A stretch of DNA of 64,000 nt from an uncultured cyanobacterium (GCA_937944885.1 CALFBB010000006.1:33172-97171), one strand, 5' to 3'; positions 18,772 to 27,404 are shown, counted from the first letter of the stretch. Translations and numbers: made by a program. Notes: generated by a model not told the origin, from the letters alone.

Positions 18772-19536
18772 ATGAACCCAGAACCCCAACGGCTGCAGAA
18801 ACTGTTGGCCCAGCAGGGACTGGCCTCCCGTCGCCAAGTGGAGGCTTGGATAAGGGCCGGACGCATTCGGGTGAATGGGGAAGTGGTTACGGAGCTAGGG
18901 TACAAGGTCGAGCCAGGCCGGGATCGCATCGAGGTGGATGGTCAGCTCATCCAGTTTGCTCAGAGGCGTAGCCGCCATGTTTTGCTTCTCCACAAGCCGG
19001 TAGGAGTGTTGTCCACCTGTGCAGATCCCCTCGGGCGCAAGACCGTGCTGGACTTACTTCCGGAACCTTGGCACAGCCAAATCCGCTTGTACCCTGTGGG
19101 TCGCCTGGATGCAGACAGCAGTGGGGCGCTGCTCCTCAGTGACGATGGTGACCTAACTTTGAAATTGACCCATCCGCGCTATCATTTGCCCAAAATCTAC
19201 CGCGTGCAAGTACAGGGGCAGCCCAGCCAGACCACCTTGCAGCATTGGCGAGAGGGAGTAGACTTAGAGGGGTATACCACCCTGCCGGCGGAGGTGGAGT
19301 TTTGTTCTGCCCCTGGTTTTTTCAAAAGGAGCAATCCTGAGGGTTCTTGGCTGAGGGTGGTTTTGTTTGAGGGGCGCAACCGGCAAATTCGGCGGGTGGC
19401 AGAGCGTCTGGGTCATCCGGTGCTCACCTTGCATCGAGAAGCGATTGGCCCCCTGCGCCTGGGGAACCTGAAGGCAGGTCAGTTTCGTCAGTTGAGTTCT
19501 GATGAGATTCAGGCCTTGCTGGCGCCGTTGGCTTAG
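18772..19536 (+). CDS. RsuA/RluB-family pseudouridine synthase
   Basis: 254 residues. An N-terminal S4 RNA-binding domain (QRLQKLLAQQGLASRRQVEA, then AGRIRVNGEVVTELG) is followed by the catalytic domain with HKPVGVLSTCADPLGR and YPVGRLDADSSGALLLS, where the Asp of GRLDADSSG is the catalytic residue. It isomerises uridine in rRNA; the layout is closest to RluB (23S) but RsuA cannot be excluded. The frame is also open from a TTG at 18748 that would overlap the upstream gene; the ATG at 18772 is preferred though its ribosome site is weak. Confidence 0.92.
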   Translation: MNPEPQRLQKLLAQQGLASRRQVEAWIRAGRIRVNGEVVTELGYKVEPGRDRIEVDGQLIQFAQRRSRHVLLLHKPVGVLSTCADPLGRKTVLDLLPEPWHSQIRLYPVGRLDADSSGALLLSDDGDLTLKLTHPRYHLPKIYRVQVQGQPSQTTLQHWREGVDLEGYTTLPAEVEFCSAPGFFKRSNPEGSWLRVVLFEGRNRQIRRVAERLGHPVLTLHREAIGPLRLGNLKAGQFRQLSSDEIQALLAPLA

Positions 19537-19584
19537 CAGTACAGGTTGTCCTCACCTAGGAAGCACCTCTTGGTTAGGTTCATC

Positions 19585-20508
19585 ATGTCTCCAAACGCGA
19601 TGCGTGACCTTCATGAGGGTCCCTTCTCATCTGCAGGTAGCCGAACGATGCGAGAGTCAGCACACTCTTTAGAAGCCCTGGGATCCCTGCTGCGGCAAAC
19701 ACGGGAGGCAAGGGGGCTAACGTTAACAGAAGTAGCTAACGACACCTTCATTCGCTCTCAATACCTGCAAGCTCTGGAACAAGGGGATCTCAGCCGTTTA
19801 CCGGAGCCGGTCTACGTGCAAGGGTTTTTGAAGCGTTACGCCGACTATTTGGGTCTAGATGGGGATACTCTCTCTCGGCAAGCTTTTTCACTGCTGTCAG
19901 CCCAAGTACGCCGTCCCTCTTCTCCCTTGGCGACTGCCAGTGACCAACCTGCCTTTGCCCTGCGCCCTCTTCACCTGTGGGCGGCTTATGTGGTCCTGGT
20001 CATACTGGCAGTGGGGGGATTGTCGGCCTTGCTGGAGGGTACGGGCAATCCCTTCAGCCGCTGGGTTGTTGGTCTGCAAAACATGGGTCGCAATGACGCC
20101 GATCCTGCTTCTAGCCGCAACGCCTCTGCCCCTTTACCGCCGCCACAACCAGCTTTTACCACCCGGCAACTGTTTCCTACTCTCGACCAATGGACCTACA
20201 TCCAAGGGGTATTCCCAGAGGTTTTAGAAGCCCATACCCGGCAAAAGCCGGTACGGTTAGATATTCGCGTGGTGGAGCGCCCCTCCTGGTTGCGGGTGAT
20301 TGCCGATGGGCAAACCGTTTTTGAGGCTACACTACAGCCGGGAGCGGAGCTGAACTGGGAAGCGGAGCAATCCATTGTGTTGCGCGCTGGCAATGCCGGC
20401 GGGGTGTTGGTGACCTTTAATAACCGCGATCTTGGTGTCATGGGACAGTTTGGGGAAGTGAAGGAACAGAGGTTTGAAGCGGGTTTGGAGCTGAATTCAT
20501 TCCCATAG
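19585..20508 (+). CDS. RodZ-like helix-turn-helix membrane protein (DUF4115)
   Basis: About 307 residues. The layout is an N-terminal Cro/C1-type HTH (LGSLLRQTREARGLTLTEVA ... RSQYLQALEQGDLSRLPEP, then FLKRYADYLGLDGD), one membrane segment (LWAAYVVLVILAVGGLSALL), a proline-rich linker and a C-terminal DUF4115 beta domain (LRVIADGQTVFEATLQPGAE). This is the architecture of RodZ, which links MreB to cell shape. The start is uncertain: TTG at 19546, ATG at 19585, 19600 and 19648 are all in frame; 19585 has an AGG upstream. Convergent with trpF. Confidence 0.82.
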   Translation: MSPNAMRDLHEGPFSSAGSRTMRESAHSLEALGSLLRQTREARGLTLTEVANDTFIRSQYLQALEQGDLSRLPEPVYVQGFLKRYADYLGLDGDTLSRQAFSLLSAQVRRPSSPLATASDQPAFALRPLHLWAAYVVLVILAVGGLSALLEGTGNPFSRWVVGLQNMGRNDADPASSRNASAPLPPPQPAFTTRQLFPTLDQWTYIQGVFPEVLEAHTRQKPVRLDIRVVERPSWLRVIADGQTVFEATLQPGAELNWEAEQSIVLRAGNAGGVLVTFNNRDLGVMGQFGEVKEQRFEAGLELNSFP

Positions 20509-20546
20509 AGATCCCAACCAGTTAGTTCTTTGAGAGCCATTGAGGA

Positions 20547-21221
20547 TCAACTGAGGCGAGGCAGAGAAGACGTTACTTCCCAGCCTTGGGAGCGAATCTG
20601 CCGGAGTAGGCGTTCAACTTTCCCTAGATCTTTGTTGCCTGGCTGGATCTCTACGCCACTGGAGAGATCAACGCCGTGAGGCTGCACCTGATGGAGGGCC
20701 TGCCGGATGTTGTCCGGGTTCAATCCCCCCGCCAAGAGCCAAGGCAAGGGCAGGGATAGGGATCCCTGGGCAAGTCTCTGCCAGTTGAGGGTTTGCCCGG
20801 TACCTCCCGCTCGGTGAGGGTGATAGGCGTCCAAAAGGAGGGTCTCGACACAGTCTCTATAGGCATCGGCTGCCGCAAGATCCGCAAGATGACGAATGCG
20901 TAGCGCCTTGATGCGCGGGATCCCGGGGAGCAATTCCCCTAGACGGTAACAATCCTGGGGAGATTCTTGCCCATGTAGCTGCACTGCTGTCAGACCTGTG
21001 GTTTCTACCCACCTGGCAATGGTCTCGGGAGTACAATCTAGAAAGACTCCGACCTTGAGAACGGGCAGGGATCGCACCCAGCCGGCTATGGCGGATGGGG
21101 ACAAGTAACGGGGAGTATTGGGTACGGCAATAAAGCCAAGGGCACTCACCCCCAAAGCAGCAATGGCTTCCGCCTGATCTGGGCGGGTGATCCCACAGAT
21201 TTTCACAAACAGCTGGCCCAT
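20547..21221 (-). CDS. trpF: Phosphoribosylanthranilate isomerase
   Basis: 224-residue TIM-barrel enzyme of tryptophan biosynthesis that isomerises N-(5-phosphoribosyl)anthranilate to CdRP. Diagnostic segments: VKICGITRPDQAEAIAALG at the start with the catalytic Cys, LTAVQLHGQESPQ in the middle, LLDAYHPHRAGGTGQTLNW with the general acid Asp, and LLAGGLNPDNI with GVDLSSGVE at the C-terminus. It is monofunctional and not clustered with other trp genes, which is normal for cyanobacteria. Confidence 0.97.
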   Translation of the reverse strand: MGQLFVKICGITRPDQAEAIAALGVSALGFIAVPNTPRYLSPSAIAGWVRSLPVLKVGVFLDCTPETIARWVETTGLTAVQLHGQESPQDCYRLGELLPGIPRIKALRIRHLADLAAADAYRDCVETLLLDAYHPHRAGGTGQTLNWQRLAQGSLSLPLPWLLAGGLNPDNIRQALHQVQPHGVDLSSGVEIQPGNKDLGKVERLLRQIRSQGWEVTSSLPRLS

Positions 21222-21244
21222 CTGTGACAGGTTTGGGGTAAGTC

Positions 21245-22345
21245 TTACTTTTGGTCGGGGCGCATTTGCAGAGGAAAGGACTCCGTCCCGCGAACAGGAT
21301 GCTGCGGGTGGAGCCGGTTAATGCGGCGTACCATTTGCCACAGTCGCCCGAAGTTACGCTGGTTAAAATGCATCACCAAGCGCGGCAGGTGGGCAATCTC
21401 CTCCTCCTCTTCCTCCGGCAGGGCTTGGGTTTGCAAAATCTGGCCAGAGTCAAGGATATCGGCAAACTCCTCATTCAACGTTTCCAAAGCCTGTGCCGAG
21501 AGTTCCGTGTTTAAGCGCAGCACCAACAGCTCCCGCACATAGCGGTTGCTGTGAAAAATGCGATAGAAGTCGATGATCTGCTGACAGGCATCTCCGACAT
21601 CATCGGTGAGGGTGTAGAGGTAGAGATCCTCTGGGCTGATCAAGCCACGACTGAGCAAATGCTCACGCACATATTCATCCCATTCCTTCCAATAGCATCC
21701 CCCTGTCTTGTCCACCAGGATCAAGGGCATCAGCTTGGTTTTGCCCGTTTGCATCAGGGTTAGGCATTCAAAAGCTTCATCCTGAGTACCAAAGCCACCC
21801 GGGAAAAGCACCACTGCATCGGTTTCTTTCACAAAAAAGAGCTTACGGGAAAAGAAATACTTAAAGTTGATCACCCGATCACTGGCCGCAATCACGGGAT
21901 TGGCCACCTGCTCAAACGGCAGCTGAATGTTCAGGCCAAAGGAGTTTTCCAGACCTGCACCGCGGTTGCCTGCTTCCATAATGCCACCACCACCGCCGGT
22001 CATGACCATGAACCCCCGCTGGCTAATGCAGTGGGCAAACATCTGGGCCTGTCGATACTCAGGACTTTCCGGCGCTAGGCGGGCTGAGCCAAAGACGGTG
22101 ACCTTGCGCTGATGGGTATAGCCTTGGAAGGCTGCAAACCCCTGCTCGAGATCCTCAAGGGTAGCTGCCAAGATCTTGGCATCTAGACGGCTCAGCTTCA
22201 GGGATCCAATCCGCTGCAGAGACTGGAGGATACGTAACCAAGCCGTGCGATTGGGATGGGGACCCGACTGTTGTAGACAAGTCTCAACCCGGAACAGGAG
22301 CTCCCGTAGAAGGGAGGAAAGTGAATCGGTCAAACTGGGATCCAA
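21245..22345 (-). CDS. LOG-family protein (putative nucleotide 5'-monophosphate phosphoribohydrolase)
   Basis: 366 residues. The central Rossmann-like domain carries TVFGSARLAPESPEY, MTGGGGGIMEAGNRGA and the family signature PGGFGTQDEAFE. These mark the LOG / former lysine decarboxylase-like family, whose members release cytokinin-type bases or hydrolyse nucleotides. This is a long version with an extra ~85-residue helical N-terminus and a C-terminal extension containing an acidic EEEEE run, as in cyanobacterial relatives. It is not a decarboxylase. The upstream gene on the same strand is trxA at a 121-bp gap. Confidence 0.85.
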   Translation of the reverse strand: MDPSLTDSLSSLLRELLFRVETCLQQSGPHPNRTAWLRILQSLQRIGSLKLSRLDAKILAATLEDLEQGFAAFQGYTHQRKVTVFGSARLAPESPEYRQAQMFAHCISQRGFMVMTGGGGGIMEAGNRGAGLENSFGLNIQLPFEQVANPVIAASDRVINFKYFFSRKLFFVKETDAVVLFPGGFGTQDEAFECLTLMQTGKTKLMPLILVDKTGGCYWKEWDEYVREHLLSRGLISPEDLYLYTLTDDVGDACQQIIDFYRIFHSNRYVRELLVLRLNTELSAQALETLNEEFADILDSGQILQTQALPEEEEEEIAHLPRLVMHFNQRNFGRLWQMVRRINRLHPQHPVRGTESFPLQMRPDQK

Positions 22346-22466
22346 AGTTCTCTGTAGACTACTTTAGTAGGTTATTTGAGCAGAATTTACCCAAGTTTCA
22401 TCCCAGAACCCAAGTGTTACATCCTGAAATACTGAAACTGCCCCTGACGTTCTCCTGAACCTAAAC

Positions 22467-22808
22467 TTAGGCATCAGCAGGTGAGTCAAAGTGCTTTTCC
22501 AAAATAGTAGTCAGAGTTGCTTTGGGAACAGCACCCACCACTACATCCACCTTCTGACCATTCTTAAACAGCATCAGCGTGGGAATACTGCGAATCCCGT
22601 ACTGACTGGCAGTTTGAGGATTCTCGTCGGTGTTGATCTTCACCACCTTAACCTTGCCGACATACTGCTCAGCAATTTCCTGCACCACAGGAGCAACCAT
22701 CCGGCAGGGGCCACACCAAGGAGCCCAGAAATCAACCAAAACCGGAATGTCACTCCCTAGCACCTCTGCTTCAAAGGTGGCATCCGCAATATCTACTGGT
22801 GCAGACAT
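22467..22808 (-). CDS. trxA: Thioredoxin
   Basis: 113-residue cytosolic disulfide reductase. The active site WCGPC is at residues 31-35 within [20 protein letters not shown], and the cis-proline loop is [13 protein letters not shown]. Length and sequence match m-type thioredoxin of cyanobacteria, reduced by ferredoxin or NADPH thioredoxin reductase. I looked for the small RNA Yfr1, often found near trxA in cyanobacteria, and did not find its core motif here. Confidence 0.97.
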   Translation of the reverse strand: MSAPVDIADATFEAEVLGSDIPVLVDFWAPWCGPCRMVAPVVQEIAEQYVGKVKVVKINTDENPQTASQYGIRSIPTLMLFKNGQKVDVVVGAVPKATLTTILEKHFDSPADA

Positions 22809-22879
22809 GCTTGGAAAACTCCTGAAACGGTATCTGTTACTCCCATTACTTTACCACAGCCACCTGGGTCAGCACTGTT

Positions 22880-23182
22880 CTAATGGGATCGTTGCCAGCT
22901 GGCTTTGAGGCGCTCCCCCAGCAGCTGGACAAAATAGGCCGCTAAGCCTAGCCCAACCATGACAAACATGAAGGTAATTAGAGAAACGGATCCCACCACC
23001 AGATAGCGCACCAAAATGCTAATCCCGCGGTTCAGGGATCCCGCCTCTAGGTTGACAGGCGGCAGTTTGGTCAGCACCGAGAGCAACAATTGAAAAAAAC
23101 CATAGCCTAGGCCGGTGGCAATGGTGGCGCCCAACAAGGCATGCCAGGGATTGGGGGGGGTTGGAGAGTGGGGAGAGGACAT
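22880..23182 (-). CDS. Small two-TM cyanobacterial protein (DUF3082-like)
   Basis: 100 residues with two hydrophobic segments (about residues 14-38 and 52-85: LVVGSVSLITFMFVMVGLGL) and a basic C-terminus. Size and layout resemble the cyanobacterial family DUF3082, assigned from recall. It is upstream of trxA on the same strand with a 71-bp gap, and divergent from the J-domain gene 45 bp away. Function unknown, probably a thylakoid or plasma membrane protein. Confidence 0.65.
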   Translation of the reverse strand: MSSPHSPTPPNPWHALLGATIATGLGYGFFQLLLSVLTKLPPVNLEAGSLNRGISILVRYLVVGSVSLITFMFVMVGLGLAAYFVQLLGERLKASWQRSH

Positions 23183-23227
23183 GGAATAGTGCCTTAAAAC
23201 TCATTCCCATTCTAGGGTCTAGGTAAA

Positions 23228-23953
23228 ATGGAGAAGCTGCTTAAAGGTTTCTTGGGAGACCAACTGATGGCGGACGGAGCACTATCGGGATCCCATTACG
23301 ACGTGTTGGGGGTTTCAGCGCTGGCCACAGCCGCTGAGATCAAGCGCGCTTACCGTCGCTTGGTTAAGTACCACCATCCCGACAGTCCCCTCTCCAAAAA
23401 AGACCGCGCCACTTCCGAGCGCATCCGCCAGATCAATGCCGCCTATACCGTACTCAAAGATCCACAGTTACGCCGTGACTACGACCACCAACTCAACCCT
23501 AGGCGTAGCCGCCCTCAACCTACGGCCTCCCCTCGGGAAACGGTTAGCCATGAGGCCGCTGCCCGCAAAGCCTGGATCCAACAGGTTTACACTCCCCTGA
23601 ATCGGGTTTTGGGGCCGTTGTTGTCTTCCTTAGAACCCCAGTTGAATGCGCTGGCGGCGGATCCCTTTGATCCGGATTTGCTGGATGATTTTGTGGATTA
23701 CCTGGAGGAGTGCGGCCAGAAGTTAGCCCAAGCGCAGCAAATTTTTCGCCGCATTCCCAACCCTAGCAGCCTAGGAGGTGTGGCCTCCAGCTTGTACTAC
23801 AGCCTCAACCATCTAGAGGATGCCCTAGAAGAGCTCAACTACTTCCCGCTCAACTTTGATGATCGTCACTTGCACACAGGAGCAGAACTGTTCCGGCGGG
23901 CCAAAGGCCTGCGTATCGAGGCCATGAATGCCTATGCCAGCCGTTCAGCCTAG
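23228..23953 (+). CDS. J-domain (DnaJ-like) co-chaperone
   Basis: 241 residues. A J-domain occupies residues ~24-85: HYDVLGVSALATAAEIKRAY, the catalytic HPD in KYHHPDS, then IRQINAAYTVLKDPQLRRDYD. No G/F-rich or zinc-finger region follows, so it is a type III DnaJ that stimulates a DnaK ATPase with some special substrate. The C-terminal part is helical and of unknown function. An ATG at 23267 with GGGAG upstream would remove 13 residues and is an equally good start. It overlaps the convergent protease gene by 9 bp. Confidence 0.9.
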   Translation: MEKLLKGFLGDQLMADGALSGSHYDVLGVSALATAAEIKRAYRRLVKYHHPDSPLSKKDRATSERIRQINAAYTVLKDPQLRRDYDHQLNPRRSRPQPTASPRETVSHEAAARKAWIQQVYTPLNRVLGPLLSSLEPQLNALAADPFDPDLLDDFVDYLEECGQKLAQAQQIFRRIPNPSSLGGVASSLYYSLNHLEDALEELNYFPLNFDDRHLHTGAELFRRAKGLRIEAMNAYASRSA

Positions 23954-24814
23954 ACCGGAACGGGAGCCGCCACTGGGCATAGCCGGACGCGGGTTGTAGG
24001 GGGTGGGAATGTACTGCACGGAAGGACGGCCCAGGGTGGACTGGGGATACAGATCCATGAGGGCATAGATCTGGGGTGGCAACTCGGTAGAAATGGGCAA
24101 TCCTAGCTGCCGGGCTTCTTCGGCAGTGATTGGGTAATCGTGGGTCACCCGCCCGCTGGTTAGGAATTGAATCAGGGGTTCAATGCAATCGGGATCTATT
24201 TTGCGTTTGGGCACTTCATCCTTAAGCAGATCGCGCAGGAAGTTCTGCACCTGTTGTATGGCTTTGCGGGCCAGATCCGCCAGGATCAGCGTTTGGTCAT
24301 CAATTTCAGCAATGGGTTTATCCACCAACACCTGCAAAATGCTGGCAGCAGCATAGCCCCCTAACTGCGGATCCACCGGCCCAAGCACTGCATTGGCATC
24401 CATGACAATTTCATCGGCGGCTAGGGCCAGCATTGTCCCCCCTGACATGGCATAGTGGGGCACAAAGACCGTTACCTTCGCCGGGTGACGAATCAAGGCA
24501 CGGGCAATTTGTTCAGTGGCCAGTACCAAGCCACCAGGGGTATGCAAAATCAAGTCAATCGGAGTATTGGGTGGAGTGAGGCGAATGGCCCGCAGGATTT
24601 GTTCGGAGTCTTCGATGCTGATGTAACGGGAAACCGGGATCCCCAAAAAGCTGATCGACTCCTGGCGGTGGATCAGCAAAATCACCCGGCTGCCCCGTCT
24701 CTGCTCGAGCTCCCGAATTGCCATCAAACGACGGAACTCCTGAACGCGACGATCCAATAAAGGTTGCAGAGAACTAAAAATTAAGAAAATCCAGAACAGG
24801 CTGCCCCAGTCCAC
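23945..24814 (-). CDS. SDH-family membrane serine protease (ClpP/crotonase fold)
   Basis: 289 residues. An N-terminal membrane segment (SLFWIFLIFSSLQPLL) is followed by a ClpP/SppA-like domain: IDLILHTPGGLVLATEQIA, VFVPHYAMSGGTMLALAADE with the nucleophile Ser in AMSGG, and VLGPVDPQLGG. This is the serine dehydrogenase proteinase (SDH_sah) family. It probably degrades or processes membrane-associated proteins; no substrate is known. Convergent with, and overlapping by 9 bp, the J-domain gene. Confidence 0.88.
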   Translation of the reverse strand: MDWGSLFWIFLIFSSLQPLLDRRVQEFRRLMAIRELEQRRGSRVILLIHRQESISFLGIPVSRYISIEDSEQILRAIRLTPPNTPIDLILHTPGGLVLATEQIARALIRHPAKVTVFVPHYAMSGGTMLALAADEIVMDANAVLGPVDPQLGGYAAASILQVLVDKPIAEIDDQTLILADLARKAIQQVQNFLRDLLKDEVPKRKIDPDCIEPLIQFLTSGRVTHDYPITAEEARQLGLPISTELPPQIYALMDLYPQSTLGRPSVQYIPTPYNPRPAMPSGGSRSGLG

Positions 24815-24888
24815 CCTTACACCTCGAACGGAATGTCCCTGTCTCCAGCATAGAAGATAGAGCCACCGGGGAATTGACCTCTGGATCT

Positions 24889-25755
24889 TCAGGATGAGGA
24901 GTCCTCCTCAAGCACGGCAAAAAACTGATCCATAGCCTGCAGTAAATCGGCGGGAGAATTTTGGTCGATCCAGGACTGAATATAGGCTTGCTGTTCCGCC
25001 AGGTTTTGAATGCGCCCTAGTTTTTGCATAGCCAGGTAGCGAGCTTCTGCCTGAGCGCGATTGGTTTGCAAATCCAAGCGTTGCTCAGGGGTGAGGACAA
25101 ACTCCGTTTGGGTCAACAGATGATCTGCCACCATCATGAACAGCAACGGCCCCGCCAGTTCGGGTTGAGGTGCAGGTTCTGGCTCCGGATCGGCAGCCCA
25201 GAGATCTTGCCCCAGTTGCAAAAGTTCCTCTGGGGAAACAGATTCCAGGACGGTTTCGGTGGCAGCTCGCAGTGGCTCCAGATCGATGGCGTGGTAGTCG
25301 GCCAGCTCCACCAGGGTCTGTTCCAATTGGGCCCGGCTCGTTTGTATAGTTGCAGCTTCCTCTGGAGAGAAATCCAACCGTTCTAGCAACAATCCCAGGG
25401 CCACCAACCCCACCAAGGTAGGGGGAAACCGCAACAGGGTTGAGGCGGATCCCACCTGCTCTAGAAAAGCTTCCAGATCCGGGCCCGAGCCACTGTCAAT
25501 CAAGTCCTGTACATAAGCCAGCACCAACGGTGGTGGTGTGAGCCTTAGGATCCCATACACCTGAGCCTGCAGATCGGAGGGGATCCGCAGCGATTCTAAT
25601 TGGTCTTCAGCCCGCGCTTGCGCTGCAGCGATTAACTCCGGTAAGTCCGCGGCAACTTGGCCGGCCTGCAAGAGGATCTGGCTGGAGTCTCGCAACATGC
25701 TGGCTGCTTCTACAAACAGCAGCAACTGGGGCACCCGGATCGTTGGGAACACCAT
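24889..25755 (-). CDS. Hypothetical acidic protein downstream of crtR
   Basis: 288 residues, strongly acidic and rich in Leu, Ala, Glu and Gln, predicted mostly helical, with a short proline linker PEPEPAPQPE near residue 192. No signal peptide and no convincing membrane segment. I recognise no family. It follows crtR by only 11 bp on the same strand, so the two are probably one transcript. The annotated start (MVFPTIRV) could be replaced by ATG at 25698 (MLRDSSQ). Confidence 0.6.
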   Translation of the reverse strand: MVFPTIRVPQLLLFVEAASMLRDSSQILLQAGQVAADLPELIAAAQARAEDQLESLRIPSDLQAQVYGILRLTPPPLVLAYVQDLIDSGSGPDLEAFLEQVGSASTLLRFPPTLVGLVALGLLLERLDFSPEEAATIQTSRAQLEQTLVELADYHAIDLEPLRAATETVLESVSPEELLQLGQDLWAADPEPEPAPQPELAGPLLFMMVADHLLTQTEFVLTPEQRLDLQTNRAQAEARYLAMQKLGRIQNLAEQQAYIQSWIDQNSPADLLQAMDQFFAVLEEDSSS

Positions 25756-25766
25756 AGCTAGCCTGG

Positions 25767-26768
25767 CTAGAGATCCGTTGCTTCTATGGGATCCAATTCC
25801 AGGGAGGAGCCGGCGGGCTTTGTTTCTTCAGTCTCTTTTAGGGAGTAGCTCAAGGCGGGAGAATGCCAGTGCCAGCCAATTAGAGCATCATACAGAAAGC
25901 TGCAAAACTCACCCTTTTGCCAGATACCCAGGGTTTGCTGGCAATTGTGGGCATCCAAATCCGGCTTGGCCACCCAGTAGGCAGCCTGGTACTTGTACCA
26001 GGGCACCGAAGGCCAGAGGTGGTGAATGAGGTGGTAATTTTGCCCCAGCAGGAGAATGTTGGTCAGCCAACCGGGATAGACGCGGGCATTGTGCCACCGT
26101 TCTTGGGATTGAAATGGCCGATGCGGTAGGTAGTCAAAAAACAGACCCAACAGCAAGCCCATAATGCAGGCAGGCACTAGCCAGTAGTTCATTAGATAGT
26201 CGGTGTAGCCAAAGTGGATGGCCAAAGCAAAGGTTACGATCACCACCAGCCGACTTAAGCCCCACTCCAGCAAATCCCAGCGCCCCTTACGCCACAGTTG
26301 CCGTTTGAAGAAAAAGACCTCGTGGTAGAAAAAGCGCGGTGCAATCAACCACAATGGCCCGCCGGTGGAGACATAGTGATCCGGGTCATCTTCAGGATGA
26401 TTGACATGGGCATGGTGCTGCATGTGGACCCGCTTAAACACCGGATAGACGAAGCCTTGCAACAAAGCAGACCCATGTCCCAAAGCTTCATTCAAAAAGC
26501 GGTTGCGATGGGCAGAGCCATGAGAAGCATCATGGATCACCGTGCCCAAGACGTATAGGGCCACAAAGTTAAGCCAAAACACCATCCATCTGGGCCAGTG
26601 CCAAAAGGCATACCCACCAAAGCAAGAGGCAGAGACAACCACAGAGGCCAAAAACATCAGCAAAGTGGGGTTCCAAAACTCTGTGGGTGGGCCCAACAGC
26701 TCACGGGGAAGGGTACCAGGTTTACGGGCCGGTTGAGTAGCCAGTTGAGTAGCTGTGGTAACGGTCAT
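25767..26768 (-). CDS. crtR: Beta-carotene hydroxylase
   Basis: 333-residue di-iron membrane hydroxylase converting beta-carotene to zeaxanthin. The three histidine clusters are present: HDASHGSAH, HMQHHAHVNHPEDDPDHY and HLIHHLWP, with several hydrophobic segments between. The sequence is of the cyanobacterial CrtR type, related to fatty-acid desaturases, not CrtZ. The frame is open to 26924, but the ATG at 26768 (MTVTTATQLA) gives the expected N-terminus; the extra 52 codons cover leader and promoter. Zeaxanthin protects against high light, and an HLR1-like or palindromic motif lies about 100 bp upstream. Confidence 0.92.
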   Translation of the reverse strand: MTVTTATQLATQPARKPGTLPRELLGPPTEFWNPTLLMFLASVVVSASCFGGYAFWHWPRWMVFWLNFVALYVLGTVIHDASHGSAHRNRFLNEALGHGSALLQGFVYPVFKRVHMQHHAHVNHPEDDPDHYVSTGGPLWLIAPRFFYHEVFFFKRQLWRKGRWDLLEWGLSRLVVIVTFALAIHFGYTDYLMNYWLVPACIMGLLLGLFFDYLPHRPFQSQERWHNARVYPGWLTNILLLGQNYHLIHHLWPSVPWYKYQAAYWVAKPDLDAHNCQQTLGIWQKGEFCSFLYDALIGWHWHSPALSYSLKETEETKPAGSSLELDPIEATDL

Positions 26769-26856
26769 CGGCAGCCATCCCCAAACAGCTCGGCCAAGAA
26801 GGACCCAAAAAAGTGGCACGTCCAGGTCATCACACCAAGAAGCTGAGATAGATTTA

Positions 26857-26870
26857 TTAACTTTCGTTAG
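26857..26870 (-). promoter_or_regulatory. Palindromic motif upstream of crtR
   Basis: TTAACTTTCGTTAG, an inverted repeat TTAAC-N4-GTTA(G), lies 89-102 bp upstream of the crtR start. A nearly identical site, TTAACTTTTGTTAA, lies before the neighbouring small gene. Read as direct repeats it is ATTAACTT-TC-GTTAGTAT, spaced like an RpaB HLR1 box but with a different core. Binding factor unknown. Confidence 0.45.
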
Positions 26871-26981
26871 TATACGGCAGAGACTTGCCCAACCTAACAG
26901 ACTCAACTCAGCTTCCGGTTCCATCCCTCTATGGGGAGACCGAGGTTGGTGGACTGCTAAGGGGATGGGTAGCCCGTCAAT

Positions 26982-27042
26982 AATGCTGAGTTGGTTTTTC
27001 TGCCCTTGATAGGGGAAGTCATCGGCTAACTCAGCATTTTTT
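26982..27042 (+). terminator. Orphan plus-strand intrinsic terminator
   Basis: AATGCTGAGTT (26982-26992) pairs perfectly with AACTCAGCATT (27028-27038) and continues into a run of six Ts (27037-27042). The loop contains a smaller CCC/GGG hairpin. No plus-strand gene lies upstream, since crtR runs the other way. It therefore implies an unannotated plus-strand transcript starting near the crtR promoter, or an attenuator for the gene at 27210. Confidence 0.65.
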
Positions 27043-27155
27043 ACAATTTACAACGCACAACCCTCCCTGACCCAAACCCCTTTCGAAAGGGCTTTGCAGA
27101 CGGTGCTAGGTGACTCGGTCCCTGGAGGGGAGCAAAACAACTGTGACAGACTTCA

Positions 27156-27169
27156 TTAACTTTTGTTAA
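27156..27169 (+). promoter_or_regulatory. Palindromic motif before the 64-residue membrane protein gene
   Basis: TTAACTTTTGTTAA is a perfect inverted repeat TTAAC-N4-GTTAA, 41 bp before the preferred ATG at 27210. It matches the site upstream of crtR at 13 positions when extended. Its position suggests an operator or activator site. Confidence 0.5.
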
Positions 27170-27209
27170 GATGACAATGAAACGGCGCAACGTTATGGAG
27201 CCTTTAACC

Positions 27210-27404
27210 ATGGCCAAGATCTTCACTCCTGAGTTCAACCAGTTCGAGACCATCAACGCCACCCAAGCTTGGTCTTTGTTTTTTACCGTCAGCGCTTCTG
27301 ATCAACTTTTCGGCCAGAATCCTGCTGTGGGTCGCTACATCACCTTGGCTTTGTTCAGTGGTCTTCTCACCGGTATCCTGAACGTGCTGGTGACTTCTGT
27401 GTAG
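27210..27404 (+). CDS. Small predicted membrane protein, unknown family
   Basis: 64 residues from the ATG at 27210 (MAKIFTPEFNQFETINATQA), with a GGAG 11 bases upstream. The frame is open from ATG 27171, but that codon abuts the palindromic motif. The C-terminal half is a membrane segment (YITLALFSGLLTGILNVLV) preceded by a short amphipathic helix. Codon use is that of a well expressed gene and a strong terminator follows at 27464. It resembles photosystem-associated small proteins in size and layout but lacks the chlorophyll-binding ExxNxR motif of HLIPs. I do not recognise it. Confidence 0.7.
   Translation: MAKIFTPEFNQFETINATQAWSLFFTVSASDQLFGQNPAVGRYITLALFSGLLTGILNVLVTSV

Noticed and set aside
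22346..22880. Yfr1 small RNA near trxA
   Set aside because: The ACTCCTCACAC core and flanking hairpins were not found on either strand.
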